NCBI GenBank assembly: GCA_902509805.1
Contig: CABWZL010000009.1
Location: 1 to 36,314, forward strand
DNA length: 36,314 nt
Origin: an uncultured Bacteroidota bacterium
GTDB lineage: Bacteria > Bacteroidota > Bacteroidia > Flavobacteriales > Flavobacteriaceae
Reading direction: 5' to 3'
The position numbers were made by a program, and so were the translations under genes. The notes beneath the pieces are model-generated. The model was not told where the DNA came from and did no database searches. It saw nothing but the letters and a program-made list of their open reading frames with translations. Numbering within the stretch: position 1 is the first letter of the stretch; the number at the start of each line of letters is the position of its first letter. Shown here piece after piece: positions 1 to 8,707 of this stretch.

Positions 1-80
1 AATTTGACAAACGAAATGTAATAAAAGACAGGGAAAGCAAAATAACATTAAAGAGAATAAAGAAAGATTTTAATACTTAA
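1..80 (+). CDS. smpB: SsrA-binding protein SmpB, C-terminal end (partial)
   Basis: The third plus-strand frame is open from the window edge to a TAA at 78-80 and encodes about 25 residues beginning FDKR and ending KKDFNT. The DKR-x(3)-KxRxxK-like pattern followed by a basic tail resembles the end of SmpB, which binds tmRNA and brings it to stalled ribosomes for trans-translation. Only the tail is visible, so the call rests on this short motif and on its position beside pcm. The stop TAA shares the palindrome TTAA with the stop of the convergent pcm gene. The 5' part lies outside the window. Confidence 0.6.
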   Translation, partial: FDKRNVIKDRESKITLKRIKKDFNT

Positions 81-718
81 TCTTTATTTTTTAGCATTGG
101 TACAAATTTAAAATCACCAAAAGTTTCTTTCCTAAATTCACTTTCACTAACCCTTGTAATTCTTGTCATAATTTGAGTTTCCTTGCCAATGGGTATGATC
201 ATCTTACCTCCTATTTTTAATTGCGATACTAATTTATTTGGAATTGTTGGGGAACCTGCTGTTACAATTATTCCGTCAAAAGGAGAATTATCAATTAAAC
301 CATTATAACCATCACCATAAACAAATTTCTTTGGTTTAATATTTAGCTTACTAAAAAGCTTAGATGTTATTCTAAACAGATTATGATTTCTTTCAATTGT
401 AAAAATATTAAGCTTTAAATAATACAAAACTGCAGTTTGATAACCAGAGCCAGTTCCAATTTCAAGAATTTTTTCACCAGGCTTTAGGTCTAATAGTTGA
501 GTTTGATATGCTACTGTAAAAGGTTGTGAAATAGTTTGATCATTTTCTATCGGTAAAGCTTTGTCTAAATATGCTTGTTCTGAAAGGCCTGGGTCAATAA
601 ATAAATGTCTAGGAATGTTTTTAATAGAATCTAAAACCAAAGGATTATCTATACCTTTTTTTTGGAGCTCTTCAGCAAGAATTCTTCTCCGACCTTGAAA
701 CTTAAAGTTATCTTCCAC
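77..718 (-). CDS. pcm: Protein-L-isoaspartate O-methyltransferase
   Basis: This 213-residue protein is a SAM-dependent methyltransferase that repairs isoaspartyl residues in aged proteins, probably in the cytoplasm. The SAM-binding motif I LEIGTGSGYQTAVL lies near residues 85-98, preceded by the family's 'QTISQPFTVAYQTQLL' substrate-loop region; a VTAGSP-type motif follows near residue 151. Length matches the family. The start is GTG at 716-718: the codon just upstream is a stop (TAA), so no longer form exists. It converges on smpB with a 4-base overlap at the stop codons. No Shine-Dalgarno sequence is seen. Confidence 0.93.
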   Translation of the reverse strand: MEDNFKFQGRRRILAEELQKKGIDNPLVLDSIKNIPRHLFIDPGLSEQAYLDKALPIENDQTISQPFTVAYQTQLLDLKPGEKILEIGTGSGYQTAVLYYLKLNIFTIERNHNLFRITSKLFSKLNIKPKKFVYGDGYNGLIDNSPFDGIIVTAGSPTIPNKLVSQLKIGGKMIIPIGKETQIMTRITRVSESEFRKETFGDFKFVPMLKNKD

Positions 719-776
719 TTACACTAAAATTAAATTAATACTCGATAATTCCAAAAGAAGATTGTATTTTTATCAA

Positions 777-1733
777 ATGATAAAGGTTGGTGTAATTGGA
801 GCTGGTCATCTAGGTAAGATACATCTTAACATACTTAGTAATTCAAATTTTAACCTTATTGGTTTCCATGATACTGATGTATCAAATGCAGAGAAGTTAG
901 CTGCTGAAAAAGGTTACATTTTTTTTAAAGATATAGACTCACTAATAAATTCAATAGATGCAGCAGTAATTGTTTCTCCTACTACAACTCATTTTGAAAT
1001 TGCAAAAAAATGCATTAAAAATGGTAAACACATTTTTGTTGAAAAACCTTTAACTACTAATTCTGAAGAAGCAAGAATTATCAACAAATTAGCAAATGAA
1101 AATAATATAATTGGACAAGTAGGATTTGTTGAAAGATATAATCAAGCATTCATTTCTTGTAGAGAATTTATAAATAATCCCAAATTTATAGAATCACACA
1201 GATTGTCAGACTTTAATCCAAGAGGCACTGATGTTTCAGTTATTATGGACTTAATGATACATGATATAGATATCATCTTAAATATTAATCAATCAAAAGT
1301 AAAAAAAATAGATGCCTCAGGTGTTTCTATAATAAGTTCAACTCCTGATATTGCAAATGCAAGAATAGAATTTGACAATGGGTGTATTGCTAATTTAACT
1401 TCAAGTAGGATTTCACTTAAAAAAATGAGAAAAACAAGGATTTTTCAAGATAATGCATACATATCTATTAATTTTTTAGAAAAAGATTTTCAAGTTGTTA
1501 AAATAAGAGATAAAGACGATAATGATAACGACAACTCATTAGTAATTAAAAATAATTTAGGTGAAGAAAAAGTTATTTTCTTTGAAAATCCCGATATAAA
1601 CGAAATCAACTCTATAGAAGCAGAATTAAATGACTTTTTTGATTCAATTAAAAATAAAGTAGAATCTAAAGTAAGTTTAAATGATGGTCTTATGGCTCTT
1701 GAAATTGCAGAAGAGATAATGAGTCAATTATGA
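777..1733 (+). CDS. Gfo/Idh/MocA family NAD(P)-dependent oxidoreductase
   Basis: This 318-residue protein has an N-terminal Rossmann fold with GVIGAGHLG (residues 5-13), the family's EKPL motif (residues 89-92) containing the catalytic-site Lys, and a C-terminal alpha/beta dimerisation domain. Such enzymes oxidise or reduce sugars or inositols using a nicotinamide cofactor; the substrate cannot be read from sequence. I chose ATG 777 over an in-frame TTG at 762 because it places the nucleotide fold at the usual distance from the N-terminus. A -7-like box TATTTTTA (765-772) lies four bases before this ATG. It is the first gene of a six-gene operon and overlaps the next gene by ATGA. Confidence 0.85.
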   Translation: MIKVGVIGAGHLGKIHLNILSNSNFNLIGFHDTDVSNAEKLAAEKGYIFFKDIDSLINSIDAAVIVSPTTTHFEIAKKCIKNGKHIFVEKPLTTNSEEARIINKLANENNIIGQVGFVERYNQAFISCREFINNPKFIESHRLSDFNPRGTDVSVIMDLMIHDIDIILNINQSKVKKIDASGVSIISSTPDIANARIEFDNGCIANLTSSRISLKKMRKTRIFQDNAYISINFLEKDFQVVKIRDKDDNDNDNSLVIKNNLGEEKVIFFENPDINEINSIEAELNDFFDSIKNKVESKVSLNDGLMALEIAEEIMSQL

Positions 1734-2380
1734 GTGTAAAAAATCAAATTTCAATAATTAATGATGAGGTAAAAGATAAAGCAGAGTTAGTAGTTGTATC
1801 TAAGACGAGAAGCCTTGAACAAATTATTGAAGCTTATGATCAAGGTCATAAAAAGTTTGGTGAAAATAGAGTTCAAGAGATAGTCGAGAAATACAATAAT
1901 TTACCAAAAGATATAGAGTGGCACATGATAGGTCATCTTCAAAAAAATAAAGTAAAACATATTTCTAAGTTCATTTCTTTAATTCATTCACTAGATAGGT
2001 TGTCATTAGCAAAAGAGATTGATAAGAATGCAAGAAAGGATAATAGATCAATAAATTGTTTAATACAGATTAAGATATCCAAGGATGAGACTAAATATGG
2101 CCTTAACCCAAAAGAGCTTGATTCATTTTATAGAGAACTTAAGGAATTTAAAAATTTAAACATAGTTGGGTTGATGGCTATGGCTACTTTTACAAAAGAT
2201 CAAATTTTAATAGCTGAGGAGTTTAAAGAAATGAAAAATCTATTTTTAAAGATGAAGAGTATTAATTCATCCTTTAAAATTCTTTCAATTGGAATGAGTG
2301 ATGATTATTTAATAGCTATTAATAATGGATCTAATATGATAAGAGTTGGAAGTAAAATTTTTGGAAAAAGAAATTATTAA
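1730..2380 (+). CDS. yggS: YggS/PROSC family PLP homeostasis protein
   Basis: This 216-residue single-domain alanine-racemase-fold protein binds pyridoxal phosphate and buffers the free vitamin B6 pool; no catalytic turnover is established for the family. The PLP lysine is K25 in VVVSKTR. Further family hallmarks are KFGENRVQE and WHMIGHLQKNKVK, then the C-terminal 'SIGMSDDY' and 'NMIRVGSKIFG' phosphate-binding stretch. Its ATG overlaps the previous stop in ATGA, and its own stop overlaps the next start in TAATG, so it is probably translated by coupling within the operon. Confidence 0.93.
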   Translation: MSVKNQISIINDEVKDKAELVVVSKTRSLEQIIEAYDQGHKKFGENRVQEIVEKYNNLPKDIEWHMIGHLQKNKVKHISKFISLIHSLDRLSLAKEIDKNARKDNRSINCLIQIKISKDETKYGLNPKELDSFYRELKEFKNLNIVGLMAMATFTKDQILIAEEFKEMKNLFLKMKSINSSFKILSIGMSDDYLIAINNGSNMIRVGSKIFGKRNY

Positions 2381-3507
2381 TGTATACTATAGTTGACCTA
2401 GAAACTACTGGCGGAAAATTTAATGAAGAATCAATAATTGAAGTTGCTGCATACAAATTTAATGGAACTACTATTACAGACCAATTTATAAGTTTAGTCA
2501 ACCCTCAGAGAGAGATACATCCATATGTAGAGAAACTTACAGGTATTACATCAAAAATGGTTAAAACAGCACCTAAATTCCATGAAATAGCTAAAAGAGT
2601 CATAGAGATTACATCAGATTCCATATTAGTTGCTCACAATGCTCAATTTGATTATAGAATTCTTCAATTGGAATTTAAAAGACTTGGATATGAGTTTTCA
2701 ATGAAATCTTTGTGTACAGTTATATTATCTCAAGAATTACTTCCAGAACAAGAATCTTATAAACTAGGAAGACTTTCAAGAAGTCTTGGAATTCCATTGA
2801 AAGATAGACACAGAGCTAGTGGAGATGCTTTAGCTACAGTAGAATTGTTTAAAATTTTAATGGAGAAAGATGTTAAACAGGAAATAATCAAGAAAAGTAT
2901 TGTTGAACTGGCTGGTGAAAGCATGAATTCAATTTTTAAGGATACTATTAGAGATCTTAAAAATGAAACTGGTGTTTTTTACATATACAATAAAAATAAA
3001 AAATTGATATATATAGACTTTAGCAAGGATATAAAAAACAAGGTTATTAAGCTTTTTACTAGTAAAAAATTTATTCCCAAGTATGTTCAAAATAACTTTA
3101 AATCAATTAAAGTTTACAATACAGGGGATTATTGTATAAGTATTATTAAAACATTAAATGAGATTATTACGTTAAATCCTAAAATAAATAATAATATAGA
3201 TCCTAAAATATTTTATAAAATTGATAAGCCAAGTATAATCAATGAATTAAAAGATTTCATTATCACATTTAATGGTAAAAACAAAAATGATAAAAGTTTT
3301 ATTTTTTTTAAAAATGAAAAAATTGTTGGTTATGGTTATTTTGATCTATTTAACAACATAAATAGTTTGGAAAAATTAAACTCTAGAGTTGTGAAAGTTG
3401 AAGATTCAGATAAAGTTAAAAATTATGTCTATCGAATAATTTCTCAAAAGAAATATAAAAAACTACTAACTTTGAGTGAAATTTATAAATTTTCAAATAT
3501 TGAATAA
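2380..3507 (+). CDS. DEDDh 3'-5' exonuclease (PolIII epsilon-like) with degenerate GIY-YIG domain
   Basis: Residues 1-165 form a DnaQ-type exonuclease with intact acidic residues: D6 and E8 (IVDLETT), D91 (HNAQFDYR), and H144 and D149 (HRASGDA). Residues 196-270 align with the GIY-YIG/UvrC-type domain often fused to this exonuclease in Bacteroidota, but the signature is eroded: GVF (198-200) replaces GVY, YID (211-213) replaces YIG, and Y251 sits where the metal-binding Glu of 'TGSELIALL' is expected. The exonuclease is therefore probably active and the second domain probably catalytically dead. The C-terminal ~100 residues are Lys/Asn-rich and unrecognised. A role in DNA repair or proofreading is inferred. 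Confidence 0.8.
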   Translation: MYTIVDLETTGGKFNEESIIEVAAYKFNGTTITDQFISLVNPQREIHPYVEKLTGITSKMVKTAPKFHEIAKRVIEITSDSILVAHNAQFDYRILQLEFKRLGYEFSMKSLCTVILSQELLPEQESYKLGRLSRSLGIPLKDRHRASGDALATVELFKILMEKDVKQEIIKKSIVELAGESMNSIFKDTIRDLKNETGVFYIYNKNKKLIYIDFSKDIKNKVIKLFTSKKFIPKYVQNNFKSIKVYNTGDYCISIIKTLNEIITLNPKINNNIDPKIFYKIDKPSIINELKDFIITFNGKNKNDKSFIFFKNEKIVGYGYFDLFNNINSLEKLNSRVVKVEDSDKVKNYVYRIISQKKYKKLLTLSEIYKFSNIE

Positions 3508-4321
3508 GACTCGTCAGAAAATACATGATATAATTTATGAAGCTGAAACTCCAGCAGGAAAGATCTTCGACATATCTTTAATTGTATTGATAATTATTAG
3601 TGTAATTCTTGTTGCACTTGAAACTGTGGGATGGATTAATGATAGATATTCTAATATTTTCAATATTGCTGAATGGATCATTACTATATTATTTACAATT
3701 GAATATATATTAAGAGTTATATCTATACATCACCCTAAGAACTATATATTTAGTTTTTATGGAATAATTGATTTTTTGGCAACTATTCCAAAATATGTAT
3801 CACTTATATTTTTCGGCGCCCACATTGAAACTTTGATGGCTATTAGAGCACTTAGAATTTTAAGAATATTTCGTGTTCTTCATATTTCAAGATATATTGG
3901 CGAATCTACTTTCCTAGTAAGATCACTACTTGTTAGTAGAGCAAAGATTATAATATTTCTTCTTTTTGTATTGATAATGTGTATTCTCTTTGGTACCCTT
4001 ATGTATTTAATAGAGGGACCTGAAGCAGGTTTTAGTAATATTCCTGAAAGTATTTATTGGTGTATTAGTACAATTTCTACAGTTGGATATGGAGATATCG
4101 TTCCATTAACAGGAATGGGTAAGTTTCTTGCATCTGTACTTATGATTCTTGGATATGGTATCATAGCTGTACCTACAGGTATAATATCTGCAGAAATGGC
4201 TCAAAGAAAAAAGAATGTTGATGTTAATACTAGAGTATGTGCTGAATGTATGAATGCTAACCACAAAGATTCTGCAATCTATTGTCACGAATGTGGTTCA
4301 CACCTAGATGAGGAAAAATAA
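3476..4321 (+). CDS. Voltage-gated-type potassium/ion channel with C-terminal zinc ribbon
   Basis: This is a six-transmembrane channel subunit. Hydrophobic segments S1-S3 lie within residues 31-110. S4 carries regularly spaced arginines (R124, R127, R130, R133). The pore contains the K+ selectivity filter TVGYGD (residues 202-207), followed by S6. After S6 there is a short cytoplasmic tail with two CxxC pairs (C255/C258 and C270/C273) that looks like a zinc ribbon. The longest start is GTG 3476, overlapping the exonuclease by 32 bases; an in-frame TTG at 3500 would shorten the overlap to 8. The start is therefore uncertain by eight residues. Its stop overlaps miaA by 14 bases. Confidence 0.87.
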   Translation: MKFINFQILNKTRQKIHDIIYEAETPAGKIFDISLIVLIIISVILVALETVGWINDRYSNIFNIAEWIITILFTIEYILRVISIHHPKNYIFSFYGIIDFLATIPKYVSLIFFGAHIETLMAIRALRILRIFRVLHISRYIGESTFLVRSLLVSRAKIIIFLLFVLIMCILFGTLMYLIEGPEAGFSNIPESIYWCISTISTVGYGDIVPLTGMGKFLASVLMILGYGIIAVPTGIISAEMAQRKKNVDVNTRVCAECMNANHKDSAIYCHECGSHLDEEK

Positions 4322-5219
4322 AAACTTAATTTATATTGCTGGCCCGACAGGTGTTGGTAAAACTGATTTAAGTATAGAAATAGCCAAAAAATTTAATACA
4401 GATATAGTCTCTTGTGATTCTAGACAGTTTTACAAAGAGCTTAAAATTGGTACTTCCCCACCCTCATATTCTCAGCTTAATCAAATAAGACATCATTTAA
4501 TCCACAATAAAAGTATTCATGATGTTTATAATGTAGGTTTGTATGAAAAAGAAGCTATTCAATTAGTAAATAAATTATTTGAAGAGAATGATATATTAAT
4601 TTTAGTTGGAGGATCAGGATTATATGCTGACTCTATTATGTTTGGTATTGATGATTTTCCTGATATTCCCCCAAATATTAGAGAAAGACTTATAGATGAA
4701 TATAATTCTAGTGGTTTGGAAGTAATTCAGAATAAACTTAAAAAACTAGATATTAAATATTACAACGAAGTTGATTTAAATAATTCTAATAGAATTATAA
4801 GAGCATTGGAGATAATTGAGTTTACAGGAAAGCCTTTTTCTTTATTTAGAACTAAAAAGAAAAAAGAAAGAATCTTTCAAAGTCAGGTTATAGTCATGGA
4901 ATGTGAAAGGAACAAGCTTTATAATAGAATTAATGACAGAGTTGATAATATGATTGAGAAAGGTCTAGAAAACGAGGTTTTAGGATTAAAAGATTTTAAA
5001 CACTTAAACACATTAAACACAGTTGGTTATAAAGAATTTTTTAAGTATTTTGATGATAAGATATCTTATACTGATGCTATTAATAAGATAAAACAGAATA
5101 CTAGAAATTATGCCAAGAGACAGATTACATGGTTAAAGAAATACAATAACTCAATTAAAGTAAATTATCATCAAGATATCAATAAAATTATCAACGAATT
5201 ATTTAAATCTATCAAATGA
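4308..5219 (+). CDS. miaA: tRNA dimethylallyltransferase
   Basis: This enzyme transfers the dimethylallyl group from DMAPP to N6 of A37 in tRNAs reading UNN codons. The P-loop GPTGVGKT is at residues 12-19, followed by the conserved SCDSRQFYKEL stretch with catalytic D37, then GGSGLYADS and the RQITWLKK-type C-terminal tRNA-binding motif. Length (303 residues) is normal. Its ATG lies inside the channel gene's last codons, and its stop forms ATGA with the following M20 hydrolase start, so it is a middle gene of the operon. Confidence 0.95.
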   Translation: MRKNKNLIYIAGPTGVGKTDLSIEIAKKFNTDIVSCDSRQFYKELKIGTSPPSYSQLNQIRHHLIHNKSIHDVYNVGLYEKEAIQLVNKLFEENDILILVGGSGLYADSIMFGIDDFPDIPPNIRERLIDEYNSSGLEVIQNKLKKLDIKYYNEVDLNNSNRIIRALEIIEFTGKPFSLFRTKKKKERIFQSQVIVMECERNKLYNRINDRVDNMIEKGLENEVLGLKDFKHLNTLNTVGYKEFFKYFDDKISYTDAINKIKQNTRNYAKRQITWLKKYNNSIKVNYHQDINKIINELFKSIK

Positions 5220-6739
5220 AAAAATTAATAATTGTATCAATTTTAAGTTTAATATTTAGTTTAAACACCTACTCACAAAGACTTTATGAAGAGCAAGCTC
5301 TTGAGGTTGGAATTAAAAGTATTAACAACTTTAGGGAATTTTTATCATTAAAAAATGATGCAAATTATAAGACTGAACTTGAACCATTAATTCAATGGGG
5401 TATTGATAATTTTCAAAAATATGGATTTGACATAGAAAGATTAGAAACACCAGAGCTTCCGTTATTGCTTGCAAGTAAAATAATATCAAAAAAAGCAAAG
5501 ACTATTCTTATTTATCTTCAATTTGATGGCCAACCTGTGGATAATTCTAAGTGGGATCAAGAGAATCCCTATAAAGCAGAATTAAAAATTTATGAAAATG
5601 GAGAATATAAATCAATTGATTGGAATGCTTTAGAAAATATTACAATAAAAAATATAAATGATTCAGACATAAGAGTTTTTGCAAGATCAGCATCTGATGG
5701 AAAAGGTCCAGTATTGATGCTTTTAAATGCTCTCGAGATAATGAAAACAAATAATTTAGAATTAAAGTATAATCTTAAAGTAATAATGGATTTTGAAGAA
5801 GAATTAGGTTCACCTAATATAACCAATGCGGTTAATAAATATTCAGAAAAACTTAGTAGCGATGCACTATTAATTTATGATGGTCCAGAACATCCATCTA
5901 ATCTTCCAACATTAGAGTTTGGCGCAAGAGGTATTTCACAGATAACCTTAACATCCTATGGTCCTATAGTTCCACAACATAGTGGTCACTTTGGAAATTA
6001 TGCTCCTAATCCTGTATTTAGAATGTCTGAAATTCTAAATTCAATGAAAGATAAAAATGGAAGAGTAATAATTGATGGTTTTTATGATGGAATAGATATT
6101 AATGATAAAACTTTAAAGATTTTAAAAGAAGTTCCTGATAATGAGTTTGAAATGAAAGATAAGATGCAATTTAAAACTCCCGATGATGTTGCTGGTAGTT
6201 ATCAAGAATCTATTCAATATCCCTCGCTTAATGTTCGAGGAATACAGTCAGGATGGGTTGGTGATGAAGTAAGAACAATTGTTCCATCTGAATGTGTTGC
6301 AGAAATTGATGTTAGGCTTGTACTAGAATCAAATGCAAATACTCTTATTAATTTAATTAAAAATCATATTGAAAATTTAGGGTATTTAGTTTTAGATAGA
6401 AAGCCTTCTAAAGATGAAAGATTAAAAAATGATAAAATTATTACTATGAATTCTTCAACATCTTACGATGCTTACAGAACAGAGATTGACTCTTTTATCG
6501 GAAAATGGCTTATAAATTCTCTTAGAAAAACATTTCATGTTGAACCAGTTAAGATAAGAACTAGTGGTGGATCAGTTCCTATATCCCCTTTTGTAAAAAT
6601 ACTGGATATACCAGCTGTATCTGTTCCTACAGTTAATAAAGACAATAACCAACACAGTCCTAATGAAAATATAAAAATATCGAACTATATAAGAGGAATT
6701 GAATCTTACCTAGGAATACTTTTAGAGGATTTAGAATAA
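5216..6739 (+). CDS. Secreted M20/M28-clan metallohydrolase (M20 family)
   Basis: A signal peptide (residues 1-20, ending TYSQ) sends this 507-residue protein out of the cytoplasm. The M20 pattern is present: D161 in ASDGKGP (bridging Asp), E195/E196 in FEEELGSP (catalytic base and ligand), an Asp in IYDGPEHPS, and the final His in NQHSPNENI. The first zinc-ligand motif, normally HxD as in GHYDVQPVD, reads LQFDGQPVD (101-109), so Gln102 replaces the His. A lid/dimerisation domain sits in the middle. I infer a peptidase or amidohydrolase of unknown substrate, possibly with altered metal binding. It is the last gene of the operon and nearly abuts the convergent purC. Confidence 0.83.
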   Translation: MKKLIIVSILSLIFSLNTYSQRLYEEQALEVGIKSINNFREFLSLKNDANYKTELEPLIQWGIDNFQKYGFDIERLETPELPLLLASKIISKKAKTILIYLQFDGQPVDNSKWDQENPYKAELKIYENGEYKSIDWNALENITIKNINDSDIRVFARSASDGKGPVLMLLNALEIMKTNNLELKYNLKVIMDFEEELGSPNITNAVNKYSEKLSSDALLIYDGPEHPSNLPTLEFGARGISQITLTSYGPIVPQHSGHFGNYAPNPVFRMSEILNSMKDKNGRVIIDGFYDGIDINDKTLKILKEVPDNEFEMKDKMQFKTPDDVAGSYQESIQYPSLNVRGIQSGWVGDEVRTIVPSECVAEIDVRLVLESNANTLINLIKNHIENLGYLVLDRKPSKDERLKNDKIITMNSSTSYDAYRTEIDSFIGKWLINSLRKTFHVEPVKIRTSGGSVPISPFVKILDIPAVSVPTVNKDNNQHSPNENIKISNYIRGIESYLGILLEDLE

Positions 6740-6747
6740 GAAAATAA

Positions 6748-7695
6748 TTAGAGTGTATTTAGTCCTTTAATTATATTTTCCTCAATTTGATTTATAGAAT
6801 TTGTGTTATTTGATTTATCAAATTTTAATCCTAAAATTTTATTGTAAAGTTCTATGTATCTATTAGAGACATCTTTAACAATTTCATCTGTTATTTTAGG
6901 GAGACTTTGATTTTCTTTTCCTTGAAAATTATTCTCAATTAACCATTGTCTAAAAAACTCTTTTGATAATTGCTTAGGAGCGACTCCATTGTCAATAGAT
7001 TTATTGTAACTGTCTTTGTAAAAGAATCTAGATGAGTCAGGTGTATGGATTTCGTCTATTAAATAAAGTTTATTGTTATTATCATATCCAAATTCATATT
7101 TAGTATCTACTAATAATAATCCTCTTTCTTTTGCTATTTCTGTTCCTCTTAAAAATAATCTATGAGTTATTTCCTCAACTTCTTCATATTGATCAACTGT
7201 CAGGATTCCATTTTTAATGATATCAGACTTTGAAATATCTTCATCATGACCTTGGTCTGCCTTTGTACTAGGAGTAATAATAGGATTATCAAATTTTTGA
7301 TTAGACACTAAGCCATCTTCTAATTTAACACCACATATACTTCTTTTACCTGATTGATATAATCTATCAGAGTGACCACTTAAATAACCTCTAATAACCA
7401 TTTCAATTTTGATTGGATTTAGTTTGCGTCCGATTGACACATTAGGATCTGGACTAGAAATCAACCAATTATCTATAATATCTTTGGTAGAATTTAACAT
7501 CTCAAGAGATATTTGATTTAGAACTTGACCTTTATGAGGAATAGGTCTTGGCATTACTATATCAAAAGCAGAAATTCTATCTGATGCTATTACAACTAGT
7601 ATATCTTCTTCAATTGTATATACATCTCTAACTTTACCTTCATATTTAGATGTTTGACCTGGAAAATTAAAATCTGTTTTATATATACTGTTCAC
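6748..7695 (-). CDS. purC: Phosphoribosylaminoimidazole-succinocarboxamide synthase
   Basis: This is SAICAR synthetase of de novo purine synthesis: it ligates aspartate to CAIR using ATP. Recognisable motifs are the N-terminal YEGKVRDVY, VVIASDRISAFD, the substrate loop EMVIRGYLSGHS, and DEIHTPDSSRF. The 315-residue length fits the longer bacterial/eukaryote-like form found in Bacteroidota. The start is GTG, and its first base is the last base of the phoH stop (TAGTG), indicating co-transcription and translational coupling with phoH. Confidence 0.96.
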   Translation of the reverse strand: MNSIYKTDFNFPGQTSKYEGKVRDVYTIEEDILVVIASDRISAFDIVMPRPIPHKGQVLNQISLEMLNSTKDIIDNWLISSPDPNVSIGRKLNPIKIEMVIRGYLSGHSDRLYQSGKRSICGVKLEDGLVSNQKFDNPIITPSTKADQGHDEDISKSDIIKNGILTVDQYEEVEEITHRLFLRGTEIAKERGLLLVDTKYEFGYDNNNKLYLIDEIHTPDSSRFFYKDSYNKSIDNGVAPKQLSKEFFRQWLIENNFQGKENQSLPKITDEIVKDVSNRYIELYNKILGLKFDKSNNTNSINQIEENIIKGLNTL

Positions 7696-8630
7696 TAATT
7701 ATCTTTTTCAACTTTATTATATGCTTCTATAACTTTTTTTACAATAGGATGTCTAATAACATCTTTATCATCCAGGTAAATTATTTGAATTCCTCTTTTG
7801 TTAGAAAGTATTCTTATAGCTTCTTTAAGTCCAGAGTTTTCTTTTCTTGGAAGATCAACTTGACCAGGATCTCCAGTTACCATAAATTTCGCGCTCATCC
7901 CCATTCTTGTTAAAAACATTTTCATTTGAGCTGGAGTTGTATTCTGAGCTTCATCAAGAATAACAAATGCATTATCAAGAGTTCTTCCTCTCATGAATGC
8001 TAAAGGGGCAATTTCAATAGTTCGGTCTTCTAGGAACTTTTCTAGTTTACTATAAGGAATCATGTCAGTTAAGGCATCATACAGGGGCTGCATATAAGGA
8101 TCTAATTTTTCTTTTAGATCACCTGGTAGATACCCTAAATTTTCTCCAGCTTCAACAGCTGGTCTAGTTAAAATGATTTTTTTTATTTCTTTTTCTTTAA
8201 GAGCTTTTACTGCCATAGCTACTCCAGTGTATGTTTTACCTGTACCTGCGGGTCCAATAGCAAAAACCAAATCATTAGATTCGATAGAGTTATGAAGTTT
8301 CTTTTGATTTACAGTTTTAGCAAGAATAGGTTTGCCTGAAATACCATGAAGAATAAGTGAAGGTTTATCACCGTTAAACTTTACATCTTTGATAACTATA
8401 TCATTTATGACATTTGGATCTATTGAATTATACTCTGAATAATAATTCAATAAACTTCTAAATTTCTTATCAAATATCTTTAATTCATTTTTTTCTCCAA
8501 GTGCTTTAATTGTTTGTCCTCGTTGGACAAGTTTTAATTTTGGAAAGCTTGATTTTAAAGAATTTAAATTATCTCTTGAAAAAAAGTATTGTGGGTCAAC
8601 ATCCGTTAATTCAAATTGAAGATCACTCAA
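7695..8630 (-). CDS. phoH: PhoH family ATPase
   Basis: This 311-residue P-loop ATPase has Walker A GPAGTGKT (residues 126-133), a Walker B-like VILDEAQN, and the conserved [17 protein letters not shown] and GDPGQVDLP motifs. PhoH/YbeZ proteins associate with RNA metabolism (often with YbeY and helicases), but the exact activity is not settled. The start is TTG at 8628-8630: the upstream in-frame codons reach a stop with no ATG, and the N-terminus SDLQFELTD matches the usual beginning of the family. It is transcribed ahead of purC. Confidence 0.92.
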   Translation of the reverse strand: MSDLQFELTDVDPQYFFSRDNLNSLKSSFPKLKLVQRGQTIKALGEKNELKIFDKKFRSLLNYYSEYNSIDPNVINDIVIKDVKFNGDKPSLILHGISGKPILAKTVNQKKLHNSIESNDLVFAIGPAGTGKTYTGVAMAVKALKEKEIKKIILTRPAVEAGENLGYLPGDLKEKLDPYMQPLYDALTDMIPYSKLEKFLEDRTIEIAPLAFMRGRTLDNAFVILDEAQNTTPAQMKMFLTRMGMSAKFMVTGDPGQVDLPRKENSGLKEAIRILSNKRGIQIIYLDDKDVIRHPIVKKVIEAYNKVEKDN

Positions 8631-8707
8631 TAGATTATATTTAAAAATTTGTTATAATAGATTATTTGATTCAAATTTACATAAATTTTATAAAATTTAT
8701 TTATCTA

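Noticed and set aside
4106..4288. 60-residue open frame antisense to the channel gene
   Set aside because: It lies wholly inside a well-supported gene on the other strand and encodes no recognisable motif; similar antisense frames inside other genes (for example 5590-5826, 15716-15976, 22873-23142, 30062-30331) were dismissed for the same reason.
8515..8531. TTGTCC/GGACAA inverted repeat within phoH
   Set aside because: It is a 6-bp stem within a coding region and is not near a gene boundary.
8640..8707. Longer start (ATT 8666) for the SAM hydroxide adenosyltransferase
   Set aside because: The added 14 residues are hydrophobic filler before a typical family N-terminus, and a plain ATG is available at 8708.
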